Translations under genes and position numbers: made by a program
Part shown: positions 9,444 through 19,500 of the stretch, in pieces
How positions within the stretch are numbered: position 1 is the stretch's first letter
Layout: each line of letters opens with the position of its first letter
Assembly (NCBI RefSeq): GCF_029906345.1
Contig: NZ_JARYGY010000005.1
Span: forward strand, 310,001 to 374,000
Origin: Aquimarina mycalae
Lineage (GTDB): Bacteria > Bacteroidota > Bacteroidia > Flavobacteriales > Flavobacteriaceae
Direction of reading: 5' to 3'
DNA: 64,000 nt
Notes under the pieces: generated by a model
Databases searched by the model: none
What the model was told of the DNA's origin: nothing
What the model saw: the letters and a program-made list of their open reading frames with translations, nothing else

Positions 9444-10109
9444 TTCAGCGTTACGCACAAATATTTGATTTTCTATTGCATGTATCACTAGCCCTGCAAT
9501 ATTCTTAGAGCCTGTTTTTACCAATAAGTTATTACGGTGCCCTTCTACAGTTCTAGGGCTTATAAATAATTGTTCTGCTATTTCTGTAGTAGTTTTCTGT
9601 TCACATATTAATTTTAAAACTTCACGTTCACGGCGTGTTAAATATTCATCATCATCCTTAAACTGTTTATTCATTTTTAATGATGCTTCCTCTAGAATAC
9701 TCATAACGCTTTCATCATAATAAAACCCTTTTACAGCAACTTGATTTATTGTATTTACAACCTCTGTAGGAGTAGCATTTTTGGCAAGATATGCAACCGA
9801 ACCCTGTTGCATCATATTAATAATAAAAGGTTTGCTATAATAACTTGTCAGCGCAATAATTTTTATTTCTGGAAACTTCTTCTTGATTATTTTGGTAGTT
9901 TCTACTCCATTAAGATCTGGCATTTTTAGATCCATCAATATAATCTCAGGTATTTCTCTGGTATGATTTAGTTGCTTAATAAGGTCATTACCATTTTCTG
10001 CTTGAATACATATTTCTATATTACTCTCTTTATCCAGAATAAAAGTGATGCCTTGTCTGAATAATGTTTCGTCGTCGGCTATGGCTAATTTTATAATGTT
10101 TTTTTTCAT
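9438..10109 (-). CDS. NarL/FixJ-type response regulator with LuxR DNA-binding domain
   Basis: The product has 223 residues. The receiver domain (about 5-125) has the acidic pocket 'ADDE' at 11-14, phosphoacceptor Asp60 in 'LMDLKMPDLNG', a conserved 'ALTSY' and the Lys of 'AYLAKNA'. A LuxR-type helix-turn-helix (about 150-215) begins 'LTRREREVLKLI' and contains 'ISPRTVEGHRNNLL'. Its start overlaps the kinase stop by 4 bases (ATGA), indicating translational coupling and a cognate pair. Its targets are unknown. Confidence 0.92.
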   Translation of the reverse strand: MKKNIIKLAIADDETLFRQGITFILDKESNIEICIQAENGNDLIKQLNHTREIPEIILMDLKMPDLNGVETTKIIKKKFPEIKIIALTSYYSKPFIINMMQQGSVAYLAKNATPTEVVNTINQVAVKGFYYDESVMSILEEASLKMNKQFKDDDEYLTRREREVLKLICEQKTTTEIAEQLFISPRTVEGHRNNLLVKTGSKNIAGLVIHAIENQIFVRNAEL

Positions 10110-10912
10110 GGTTTAGGTTTTTTAGTACTGATATTAAACGTAACTCCATTACCGATCTCACTGTGATATGAAAGCTCCCCATCGAGTATCTCTACCCTAC
10201 TTTCTATATTTTTGAGTCCTATTCCTTTCTTTTTCGCTATTGATTCCATATTAAATCCTTCTCCATTATCAGAATATTCTATATCCAATTGTGTATCGGG
10301 ATTATTTATTTTTAATGTAACATTTTTTGCCTTACCGTGCCTCACAGAATTGTTTAAAAGTTCCTGAACAATCCGAAAAACATGCAGCTCATTACTTTTA
10401 GATAATATATTGTGATAGTCAATTTGATATTCTACTTTTATTTTTTTACTACTTTCAAACTCATCGCACAGTTCTTCTATTGCCGCTTGAAGCCCGAAAT
10501 TCTCCAAAATCGGTGGCAATAAATTATGTGCTAACCTTCTGGAACTCTCTAATGTTTTTGTAGTAACAGATAATATATGTTGTAGGGTATGCTCTTGTTC
10601 CTCTTTTTTTAATGTACCATCAATCAAAACATTAGTACTAAGACTAACTACATTTAATTTAGCACTAATAGCATCGTGTAAATCTTGCGCGATTCTTTTA
10701 CGTTCTTCTTCTTGTGTTTCTATTGTACTATGCAGTAATTCCTTTTGATAAGAAATCTCCAAATTTGCTTTTTCTAATTCTGAAGCAATAATCTTTTTAC
10801 GAGAAAAGAAAAAGAACAAAACCAGAGCTATTGCCATAAATAGCAATATCATGATGGCTATTAAAACAATAACAACTATTTGTGAATCTTCTTGTAGTAA
10901 TTCTTTCTCCAT
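10106..10912 (-). CDS. Sensor-less histidine kinase (HisKA_3 type)
   Basis: The product has 268 residues. One hydrophobic segment (about 12-36) is followed by a coiled-coil stretch, then the dimerisation box 'ERKRIAQDLHDAISAKLN' with phosphoacceptor His79. The HATPase domain has the N box 'VQELLNNSVRHGKAKN' and G boxes 'YSDNGEGFNM' and 'KGIGLKNIESRV'. There is no periplasmic or PAS sensor domain, so the signal probably arrives from a partner, most likely the polytopic protein encoded immediately upstream (reading frames overlap by 37 bases). It is coupled to the response regulator. Confidence 0.92.
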   Translation of the reverse strand: MEKELLQEDSQIVVIVLIAIMILLFMAIALVLFFFFSRKKIIASELEKANLEISYQKELLHSTIETQEEERKRIAQDLHDAISAKLNVVSLSTNVLIDGTLKKEEQEHTLQHILSVTTKTLESSRRLAHNLLPPILENFGLQAAIEELCDEFESSKKIKVEYQIDYHNILSKSNELHVFRIVQELLNNSVRHGKAKNVTLKINNPDTQLDIEYSDNGEGFNMESIAKKKGIGLKNIESRVEILDGELSYHSEIGNGVTFNISTKKPKP

Positions 10913-11511
10913 TCGGTAAAGATTAGGATTTGAAAGATAATATATAAAAACGCATTTAGCTTTAACAACAAAATATATGTTTCGGTCGGTATCTCTATAT
11001 TAAACACCAAATTACCAGAAGCAAAGATCAATGTACTACAAATCAAATATAAAAAAACTCCAATATTTACTATTAAAAATTTTGGCTCTTTCCTTTGTAA
11101 CGAATTGTAGAAATACATAATCGAATATGTGATTAAAATAGATTGGGTAAGACTAATCCCTAAAGCATTATATTTAGTAAACAAATCAAGGTTTGTAAGA
11201 TATTGAATTGCTAAAAAAGCTAGCACAGCAACTCCGATATAGTAAATCCATTTTTTATCCAATAACACCTTATAAAAGATAGATAACATTGAAAACTGTA
11301 CAATCAAAAAAATATTTGATAGATATATGTTATTATAATGTAAAAAAGGTCCAATAATCTTGGATAGAATTTCAATAATTAGGATCAATATTAAATAAAG
11401 AGTAAATATTTTAAAAGCCTTACCTCCATTACGTAAGGCTTTTATATATAATATCGTATTAATAATTAATAATATTGTAGCTGTATAGCCAAGATTTTTT
11501 AGTAATTCCAT
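10876..11511 (-). CDS. Polytopic membrane protein of a two-component module, unknown family
   Basis: The product has 211 residues and is almost entirely hydrophobic, with six to seven predicted transmembrane helices (the first about 5-25, the last about 185-203). The C-terminus is basic ('EWRKNYYKKIHK'), consistent with a cytosolic tail. I do not recognise a named domain. It lies 3 bases after the small CPxxC protein gene and overlaps the kinase gene by 37 bases. All four genes should be translated from one transcript. A role as the sensory input for the kinase, which has no sensor domain, is inference from this arrangement. Confidence 0.7.
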   Translation of the reverse strand: MELLKNLGYTATILLIINTILYIKALRNGGKAFKIFTLYLILILIIEILSKIIGPFLHYNNIYLSNIFLIVQFSMLSIFYKVLLDKKWIYYIGVAVLAFLAIQYLTNLDLFTKYNALGISLTQSILITYSIMYFYNSLQRKEPKFLIVNIGVFLYLICSTLIFASGNLVFNIEIPTETYILLLKLNAFLYIIFQILIFTEWRKNYYKKIHK

Positions 11512-11514
11512 TAA

Positions 11515-11940
11515 TTACCCTCCAAATAGGGGACTGTTTGGGTCACAAACTGGAGGACAAGGAGTTGTAAAATCATAAATACCACTAGAAGGGTCATCTG
11601 TCAATCCTAATGATTTACCATCTACTGATCCATTGATAATATCTCTATATACTCCGTCTACCTGTTGTGTTCCTACTATTAATATTTTTTCTTGTGTTTC
11701 TTGTCCTGGTTCTGCTCCAATGGCCATATATGCTCGAACATCTAGATTATTCTTATTGGCTCTTTTTTGAGCTTTAGCAGCGGCTTTATCTCCAATAAGT
11801 CCCATATCATTTAAGACTTCAATTAAATCTACTGCAGGTATTAAAAAGGCTTTACAATTATCAGGGCAAGTTTCTCTCCATTTAGCTGTCCATTCTGCTG
11901 CTACATCCGATTCAACTGTGTTTTCCGTGTTAGGATTCAT
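11515..11940 (-). CDS. Small soluble protein with two CPxxC motifs, unknown function
   Basis: The product has 141 residues, with no signal peptide and no membrane helix. Two C-P-x-x-C motifs bracket it: Cys25/Cys29 in 'ETCPDNCKAF' and Cys128/Cys132 in 'TPCPPVCDPNSPL'. The centre has 'AFLIPAVDLIEVL' near 31-43 and 'EKILIVGTQQVDG' near 84-96. I do not recognise a named family, although the 'YDFTTPCP..CD..SPL' tail looks familiar from uncharacterised Bacteroidota proteins. It is first in the unit followed by the membrane protein, kinase and regulator. The Cys pairs suggest metal binding or redox sensing (inference). Confidence 0.7.
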   Translation of the reverse strand: MNPNTENTVESDVAAEWTAKWRETCPDNCKAFLIPAVDLIEVLNDMGLIGDKAAAKAQKRANKNNLDVRAYMAIGAEPGQETQEKILIVGTQQVDGVYRDIINGSVDGKSLGLTDDPSSGIYDFTTPCPPVCDPNSPLFGG

Positions 11941-12045
11941 TTTTTGTTTGGTTTAAAATTAGTATTCCCTAAATTTAGAATAAATACTAATCAAATCGTT
12001 AAATATCTGTGAAAAAATTATTTAAAACATAGATGAATTCCCCTT

Positions 12046-12064
12046 TTATTTGAAAATCAAATAA
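12046..12064 (-). other. Weak hairpin after the pigment-cluster ligase gene
   Basis: An 8-bp AT-only stem (TTATTTGA / TCAAATAA, 3-base loop) lies 16 bases after the stop of the PaaK-like gene. It lacks a clear T tract on the minus strand, so it is at best a poor terminator. The rest of the 11941-12079 gap shows no coding signal. Confidence 0.25.
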
Positions 12065-12079
12065 TTAAAACTGGCTTTA

Positions 12080-13381
12080 TCAGGAGTTTGATACCGTATC
12101 TCTAGAATCTATAAAGGAAATTGGTTTACGACTCATCTCTGGGAATTTTTTTGCTTTTAACGCTTCTTTGGTATTCAAAACCAGATCTGGTACTACTCTT
12201 AAGTTTGCTCTTAAATGTTCTTTCAATTCTTTTTGTTGTATAGCTGTTAAAGAATTCGACACGTGTATTAACAATTTATCTGTTCCAAGATCTCCTATAA
12301 CCACTTCGATTACATACATACCTAATCCTTCAAAACTGGTGAGCACTTCAATTACACTCTGTGGATATAAAGTAGTCCCTTTATATTTAATCATATGTTT
12401 CTTCCTACCAAGAACAGGGCTTAAACGCATGGTTGTTCTTCCGCAACTACAATTCTCTTTATGAGATTGAACCATATCACCAGTTGTATACCGTAATAAC
12501 GGCATCGCTTCTAAACCTAGTGTTGTTATAGCTAACTCTCCTACTTCTCCTTCTTGTACCAGCGCTCCATTTTCATCTAAAATCTCTGCAATAATCAATT
12601 CTGGACGATGATGCCCTCCTTGATGTGCCTCACACTCTGTAAACGCTGTACTCATCTCTGTAGAAGCATATGTAGAATATAATTCGATATCCCACTTTTC
12701 TTTAATCTTACTTCCTAGTGTATTTAGATTAAAATCCTGGTCTCTTAATGGTTCTCCAATACATATTGCTGCTTTTACTGAAGAGTTTTTATAATCAATC
12801 CCATGTGTTTCTGCATAGGAAATCAACTTTAGTAAAAATGAAGGTACTACAACCAAATAGGTAGATTGAAACCGCTGTATAGAATCCCATTGTAGTTCAG
12901 GAATTCCAGCACCTACTCTAACCATTGCTGCACCTAGTTTTCTGGTTCCCAAAAAATAAGCAAGACCAGCCATAAACCTACGATCCAACGTTGTTGTTAG
13001 TTGAACTACATCATTTTTAGTGACGCCAGCAGTTTCAAAAGAAATTGCTTCATTATAGGCTAATCGTTCCAGATCATTTTCTGTTAATGCAAATGTAACT
13101 GGTTTCCCCAAAGTTCCAGATGTTGTTACATAATCAACAATCTCGGATTTTGGAACACATAAAAAATCATCATTGTAAGCTTGTAAATCATCCTTAGTTG
13201 TTATCGGAAGTTTTTTAAGGTCCTCAACCGTATTAATATCATCCAAGGCAATATCATATTTGGAGAACAACCTTTTATAATATGGAGAATGTTGAAACAC
13301 AAAAGCAATCAATTCCTGAAGCTTCTTATTCTGAAGGTTCGATATTTCTGTCTGTGTTGATTGTTCGATGCTTTGGATCAT
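12080..13381 (-). CDS. PaaK-like acyl/aryl-CoA (or ACP) ligase of the pigment cluster
   Basis: The product has 433 residues, the usual length for the phenylacetate-CoA ligase branch of adenylate-forming enzymes. The phosphate-binding loop is 'TTSGTLGKPV' at 86-95; 'YSTYASTEMS' and 'LLRYTTGDM' are the later AMP-binding core motifs, and 'CSCGRT' precedes the C-terminal subdomain. In this cluster the expected substrate is the 4-coumarate produced by the ammonia-lyase, activated as a thioester to start the polyene; that is inferred from context. It is the last gene of the second pigment transcript, 5 bases after the C45 gene. Confidence 0.8.
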   Translation of the reverse strand: MIQSIEQSTQTEISNLQNKKLQELIAFVFQHSPYYKRLFSKYDIALDDINTVEDLKKLPITTKDDLQAYNDDFLCVPKSEIVDYVTTSGTLGKPVTFALTENDLERLAYNEAISFETAGVTKNDVVQLTTTLDRRFMAGLAYFLGTRKLGAAMVRVGAGIPELQWDSIQRFQSTYLVVVPSFLLKLISYAETHGIDYKNSSVKAAICIGEPLRDQDFNLNTLGSKIKEKWDIELYSTYASTEMSTAFTECEAHQGGHHRPELIIAEILDENGALVQEGEVGELAITTLGLEAMPLLRYTTGDMVQSHKENCSCGRTTMRLSPVLGRKKHMIKYKGTTLYPQSVIEVLTSFEGLGMYVIEVVIGDLGTDKLLIHVSNSLTAIQQKELKEHLRANLRVVPDLVLNTKEALKAKKFPEMSRKPISFIDSRDTVSNS

Positions 13382-13386
13382 GGATG

Positions 13387-15054
13387 TTATATTTTTCGTT
13401 CACATTTTCTGATATACTTCTCTATTTGTTTCATATCAGGAATTGTGGTTACTTCTCTTTTCTTAGCTTGCTTAAAAGCTGTCAATGCTTTTTTAAAATC
13501 TTTTTGAACGTAATAATATTTCCCAAGTACAAAATACGTTGCCCAATAATTAGGGTTTAGATTTTCGAATTGTTTTAATTCTTCTTCAGAAATTTTTTGT
13601 TCATCATCTACAGCGTTTTCAATTTTCCTACTCAACACTCTAAAAGACTCATAATTCATATACTTTTCAGTGTGTATAAATGTATCCTCAGGAATATTTA
13701 ACGATTCAGAAGCAATTACAACTTCTTCTTTTTGAATTTTCATTTTACTAAAAACTTCATCAAGGTCATAGGCTACAAATTCTCCCATCTGATAAGGATT
13801 AGTAGATACCCAAACTTTTCTGCTTTCTGGTTGAAAAACAATGCCATGATGTGCTAACATTTGGTTCAATGCTTTCTCGTTACCATATCCAATTAATTTA
13901 TCTTTTAATCCTTCTCGATTTCTTAAAATTTCAACAGCTTTCTTAGGGTTTAAAATATTATGCTCAGATAATAACTCTGTCATACGTTGATAACGGTAAA
14001 AAGAATGGCTTTCTGCGATAGCTTTTAGATTACGTTTATCATCTTTATAAGATTCACTTTGGAAATGATTTGAGCAAATCAATTGATCGGTATTGGGCAC
14101 ATCATACACTCCAAAATTATTTGGTGAAACTTCTATTAATACTGCTTTTTTATCTTTGGCGCTCCCTATCATGATAGACTCTGAAACAAAAACTTCTCTT
14201 TTTTTGGCTATCTCAATGGCTTCATCTATAGTTGCAGCATATTGCAATATTTCTCGGGTAAGAATTGAAATTGGTGTTTTAGCAATTAGAGGAATCTTAG
14301 ATTTACCAGCATTAATCGTAACGGTTAGTCCTTTTTCATTCATTCCAGATAGTGCACCTATCATTCCAGCCCAACCATAGGTCATAAACTTATGTCCTTT
14401 TTCAGGATTCATAAAAGTGACTAGTTTTTCTTTAGAAAATTCATCTCCAGCATAGAAATCAAAATTACGTCCAATCAGTAATTGTCCATCTTCTGTTTTA
14501 TCACCCCAAGCAGCAAACGAAGTACATCCTACCAACATTAAATCCTGTAATGCATGTCCAATATCATGAGCTCCGTGAGCGTATAACATACGCACATAAG
14601 GTTCTGCAAAATCATTATAATCATTGGATGCATATCTGGATACTCCATAGATTTCTGCTTTATATTCTTCTGGTACATTAAGGTGTAACTTTCTATTATA
14701 CCAGGCTACGATTTTGCTTAAAAATTTCAAATAACTTTTTGATGGAATTAGCTCTGTTACTTTTCCAATAAAAGCGTCCTCCTGAATCTTAATTAATTCC
14801 CTAGCTAAACTTCCTGCTGCAATTCCTCTTTCTAATGGTTTTCCTTCGAGATACAACTCCCATAATCCTTGAGTATTTTTACGAAGTAGATTACCATTCA
14901 ATGTGTAAAAATTTTCACTATGCTGCACTCTGGTTGTATCTATACGTTCAATTCCAGAAATATCTGGTCTTGCAGCCAATGATTTCTTGACACCACAAGA
15001 TGATGACAAAATAACAAGCGTAAGAAAAAGTATATGATAAATGGAATTTCTCAT
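13387..15054 (-). CDS. C45-family autoproteolytic acyltransferase/hydrolase lipoprotein with TPR tail
   Basis: The product has 555 residues. It has a lipoprotein signal (lipobox 'LSSSC', Cys20), then an N-terminal-nucleophile domain of the peptidase C45/AAT type. The self-cleavage site is expected at Gly176-Cys177 in 'LVGCTSFAAW', with 'LIGRNFDFY' near 193-201 and 'GLTVTINAGKS' further on. The C-terminal 40-60 residues look like a tetratricopeptide repeat. Family members cleave or form amide and acyl bonds, so it may handle an acyl step at the membrane; this is inference. Its ATG overlaps the upstream stop (TAATG), indicating coupling. Confidence 0.8.
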   Translation of the reverse strand: MRNSIYHILFLTLVILSSSCGVKKSLAARPDISGIERIDTTRVQHSENFYTLNGNLLRKNTQGLWELYLEGKPLERGIAAGSLARELIKIQEDAFIGKVTELIPSKSYLKFLSKIVAWYNRKLHLNVPEEYKAEIYGVSRYASNDYNDFAEPYVRMLYAHGAHDIGHALQDLMLVGCTSFAAWGDKTEDGQLLIGRNFDFYAGDEFSKEKLVTFMNPEKGHKFMTYGWAGMIGALSGMNEKGLTVTINAGKSKIPLIAKTPISILTREILQYAATIDEAIEIAKKREVFVSESIMIGSAKDKKAVLIEVSPNNFGVYDVPNTDQLICSNHFQSESYKDDKRNLKAIAESHSFYRYQRMTELLSEHNILNPKKAVEILRNREGLKDKLIGYGNEKALNQMLAHHGIVFQPESRKVWVSTNPYQMGEFVAYDLDEVFSKMKIQKEEVVIASESLNIPEDTFIHTEKYMNYESFRVLSRKIENAVDDEQKISEEELKQFENLNPNYWATYFVLGKYYYVQKDFKKALTAFKQAKKREVTTIPDMKQIEKYIRKCERKI

Positions 15055-16595
15055 TATGAATCGGTCAGTTCTTTTTCTGCCAATGTATCTTTTATACGTT
15101 GTAATAAATACTCTTTACCCACTAATTCTCCACAAGTTACTACTGCACTTATTGTTACTCCCAAAACACCGTGCATATTTAATCCTTGACCCGTAAACAA
15201 TAAGTTTGGAATCTTGGTTCTTGGAGATAAAAAGGATTTCATTGGACTATCCGCATCCTTTGCAAAACCATACATAGATCCTTCATAACATCCTATATAA
15301 TCTCTATAAGACAATGGTGTAGAAGTATGAACAGACTTAATACAAGATCGAATATCAGGAAATTTCTTCTCTATTTCTTTTAGATAAGCTTCTATCTTAC
15401 GTTGTTTAAAATCCTCATAATCTTCTCCTCTATCATTCTTAATTGCAACAGTATTAAAAGTATCTGCCCAAGGTTGTGTTTCTTCGAATCGCATATATGC
15501 GATAGATGTTAAATTCTCTGCAAAACCAGGGTTTTTAAGATCTTCATTGGTAGAAATTAAATATGCTTCTGGCCAATTTTCTTCTTCATAGTTTTGGGTA
15601 GTCCAAACCTTTTCTGGTGTATTGGTGTGATAATAATTTTTATTGATATATGGAAAAGTACCTTTTTCAAAAACAATATATAAGCTAAATGAGGATATAA
15701 TACTTTCTGTATTCAGAATCCTCTTGTAATATATGTTTCTGAAATGCTCTTTTCCTATTATTTGTAACGTAAGTTTAGGGTCTACATTAGAAATAAAGTT
15801 ATCTGCAAAAAAAGTATCGCCCTTTGTAGTAGAAACCGATACTAACTGATTTTCTTCAAAATTAAATTTATTTACTTCTTGATATTTAAAGATAGTACCT
15901 CCTAAAGCTCTAAATCGTTTTACCAGTAATTTTGCAATTTGGCTTCCTCCTTGTACACATCTCCAAGCACTTTCTATATAAGAATTGATTGACAATGCAT
16001 GTACATAAAAAGGTGTTTTATCTGGATCTCCAGCATATAATAAATTAGATCCCGCAAGTACCGCTCTTAATTTTGGATTCTCTACAACACTATCAATATA
16101 ATCCTTAGCCTTTAATGTTAATAGATCTTCTCCATAATATCTATCTCCAGGTTCTAGGTTATATAACGGAAATTTATAGCAGGTTTCTTTTACTTTATCA
16201 GCATATTCTTTAATTCCTTTTTCTTCCTCTGGAAAGAACTTAACTAATTGTTTTACAAAATTATCATATCCTTGCGCATGTGGATATTCTAATTCATCAT
16301 CATCAAAAGTTATGACATCATAACTATCGATATCCATTCTTGTAATCTTAAGGTCATCCATAATATCCAAGTACTTAAAGTACTGATATAAATTCTGCCC
16401 TTTTTCTAAACCACCGATATAATGGATACCTGTATCGAATATACTTTTATCTCTTACAAAAGTTTGTAGATTTCCTCCGAACTGATTATTCTTTTCTAAA
16501 ACACAAACTTTCTTACCTTCTTTTGCAAGGATATTAGCAGAGACCAATCCTCCTAATCCACTTCCAATGATAATAACGTCAAACTTATCTTGCAT
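15054..16595 (-). CDS. CrtI/phytoene-desaturase-like FAD oxidoreductase
   Basis: The product has 513 residues. The N-terminal dinucleotide-binding motif is 'DVIIIGSGLGGLVSANILA' (5-23), followed by 'VCVLEKNNQFGGNLQTF', typical of CrtI-like amine oxidoreductases. The C-terminal FAD-binding segment reads 'PNLLFTGQGLNMHGVLG'. In carotenoid enzymes this fold desaturates or isomerises polyenes. Here it would act on the aryl polyene or its precursors, but the exact reaction is unknown. It starts directly after the stop of the MMPL fusion gene, with no spacer, and is coupled to the C45 gene by a TAATG overlap. Confidence 0.85.
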   Translation of the reverse strand: MQDKFDVIIIGSGLGGLVSANILAKEGKKVCVLEKNNQFGGNLQTFVRDKSIFDTGIHYIGGLEKGQNLYQYFKYLDIMDDLKITRMDIDSYDVITFDDDELEYPHAQGYDNFVKQLVKFFPEEEKGIKEYADKVKETCYKFPLYNLEPGDRYYGEDLLTLKAKDYIDSVVENPKLRAVLAGSNLLYAGDPDKTPFYVHALSINSYIESAWRCVQGGSQIAKLLVKRFRALGGTIFKYQEVNKFNFEENQLVSVSTTKGDTFFADNFISNVDPKLTLQIIGKEHFRNIYYKRILNTESIISSFSLYIVFEKGTFPYINKNYYHTNTPEKVWTTQNYEEENWPEAYLISTNEDLKNPGFAENLTSIAYMRFEETQPWADTFNTVAIKNDRGEDYEDFKQRKIEAYLKEIEKKFPDIRSCIKSVHTSTPLSYRDYIGCYEGSMYGFAKDADSPMKSFLSPRTKIPNLLFTGQGLNMHGVLGVTISAVVTCGELVGKEYLLQRIKDTLAEKELTDS

Positions 16596-19500
16596 TTACG
16601 ATATTCTATTCAAAACTGTTAATCCAAACTCCTGAACATCTACTTTAAAAGTAGTTTTTATTGCATCAGGAAATTCATTATGTCCAGAGAAAATAATAAT
16701 TCGTTTTATATCCTCTGATACTAATTCTTTTATGTATTGTGGTTGTATTGGTGTGGTTGTGTTTAGCAAAAGTACATCAAATTTTGTCGAAGTCAAATCC
16801 ATATTTGATACAAATCCTACTTTATTACGTATTGTTGTATAACAATTTTGTGCAACCAATAACTTCTCACTTTCTGTAAGTATCCCTTTTAGTTTAGTAT
16901 ATGGTTTTTTAAAACTTAGATACAAAAGAAACTGTCCGTAATCATCGCTGTACTGAAGTACATTGTTTTTATGTTCAATATAGCTAGCTGCTTTATAGTA
17001 TTTTTCTTTGTTAATTTTGAAATCATTTTTTATATCAGAATAGCAACTTTTATATCTATAATTATTAAGTAGTGCTTTTTTATAATAATCTACACCTTCT
17101 AAATCTTTCTGTAAATCCGAATATTGCTCTCTAAAATATGTGCTTATTTTTTTAGTTCTCTCTGCATATCCATTCCCAAATTCTTTATTATTTACAGTTA
17201 TTCTTGGCAGTATTTTTAATTGAACCGCACCATCATGAATAATAAAATCACCTTTAGGAGATACTTGTGCATTTCCATGAATTACCACTGGAAGTATATC
17301 CAAATTTAATTCTTGCGCCAGATAGAATGACCCTTTATGAAACCTACTCATTTTAGCTGTTTCTGTTCTAGAACCTTCGGGAAATGCTATTAACGAATAT
17401 CCTTGTTTCACTTTTTCGCGAAGATGTTCTACACCTCCTTCAATTCCTGAAGAAACTGGGTAAAACCCAGCCAGTTTAGCAGCTCTTCCAAATACTGGAT
17501 TATCATATACCCAATCTTTAACAAGATATATTAGTTTAGGATATAGCATGCCAATAGATATAATATCCAAGAATGAAGAGTGATTGGCTATGATAATACA
17601 TTGTTTGCTAAAATCTTCTTGCTCAGGATTATATACTCGTTTTTTTACAAAAGGATTAGAATACAGAACGGATCCCATTAACCTAGAAGTTATTTTATGA
17701 AAAACTCCCATTTTCTTTTTCTTACTTACTGGAAACCAAGGGATAATAAGACTGCTCATAATAGAGACAAGAAACCCACCAATAATAAAATATCCAAAAC
17801 TAAATATAGACCATAAGGTTTGTCTTATTCTAAGTGGTGTTAACCCTTTTTTTACTCTATTCGTAATAAATAGTCTAAACAACATAGGTTGAATGGTAAA
17901 CGCTACTAAAACAGCTGATAGAATACCGATTAGAGATACTGTAGAAATTGAACGGAGCGCTGGGTGTTTAGCAAAAATTAAAACTCCTACTCCTAATATT
18001 GTGGTTATTACAGATAATAGAATAGAGGTTTTATAAGTTGATAATTCTTTTACTCCATAGGTAAATTCTTTAACAAGTCCATTGGTGATAAATATACTGT
18101 AATCGACTCCCAGTCCAAAAATAAACGTAGATATAATCACATTAAAAATATTGAAATCAATACCGAGTATTTTCATTACTCCCAATGTTATCACCCAGGT
18201 TATCGCAATTGGTAACGCGGTAAGTAACGTTAACATTGGATCACGATAAAAAATGAGTAATAATAGTACAACTGCAATTAAAGAATATCCAATTAATGAA
18301 TTAAAGTCATTCTTAAGATTACCTAGTAATGTTTCATTTAATTGTTTCCTGTCAATTACTACAGTATTGGGTATCTTACTTAACGAAGCATTAATATTAT
18401 CCGCATCCTCATGATCCACCTTGATCGCAGAAACCACCGTTGCGAAATTTTCTTGATCCGTAACGAACTCATCTAAATAAAGTTCTTTAATTTGTTTGTA
18501 AGTATTAAAACCTATTGGCGAAACCTCTACATTCAAGGCATTATAAAACTGAGTAAATGTCTCTGGTTTAAAGCCAATTAATGATCCTTTTTGTTTCAAA
18601 AGATTGGTAATCGAATCTTTACGTTGATCTGTCCAAAACTCATTCCATAGCTTTATTTTTTCTTTTTGAGCCTCTTGAGAAAGTACAACACCACCAACAG
18701 AACTAAAATTAATCAACTCATTATTTGATTTTTTCTGATCTAAGGTTTCAAAAAGTCTATTATTAGCATTTAATGCTTCATTAAGCGATGTGCCATAGGA
18801 AACCAGGTAAATTGATTTAGCTTTATTATTGTTAATACGATCCAAATCAACTTCTGCTGCAACCAACTCTTCTGGTTGATAGTTCATTGTATTTAAATCT
18901 GTATTAAATCCAACTTTGTGAAACAAGAACAATGCAATTATAAATACAACTGTAATTATAGAAATAAGAATTTTATTTTTATGAAAATCCGTTTGAGAAA
19001 TTTTATCTATAAACGTTCTTCTTTTAGCTTTTTTATGTTCAGAAAAACGATACACTTGTGGAATAAATACTAAGGCAAATATAGATGCACTTACTACACT
19101 TATTGCTGCAAAAATCCCTAGGTCATTTAACGCTTCGGATTTCACAAAAACTAAGCACAAAAAAGCAACCGCAGTAGTCAAGCTACTCATCAAAACAGGC
19201 ATTGAGACATCTCGATATAACTCCTTGACATTATTATTATTCCTAAAATGTGTTAGAATGTGTAAAGAATAATCTAATGTTATGCCCAATAATACAGATC
19301 CGATACCCAGCGATATTGCAGAAATTTTGCCTTTAATCAGGTACAACATTGCAATGGCTACTATGGCTCCAAACACTGTAGGAGTAAAAATAATAAGTGG
19401 TACAGCAAGTTTTCGATAGAAGAAAATCAAAATAAGTAATAATATACTCATCGCAATGCTAACTGTAAGCTGTATATCTCCTTTAATTTGTTTTGCATTA

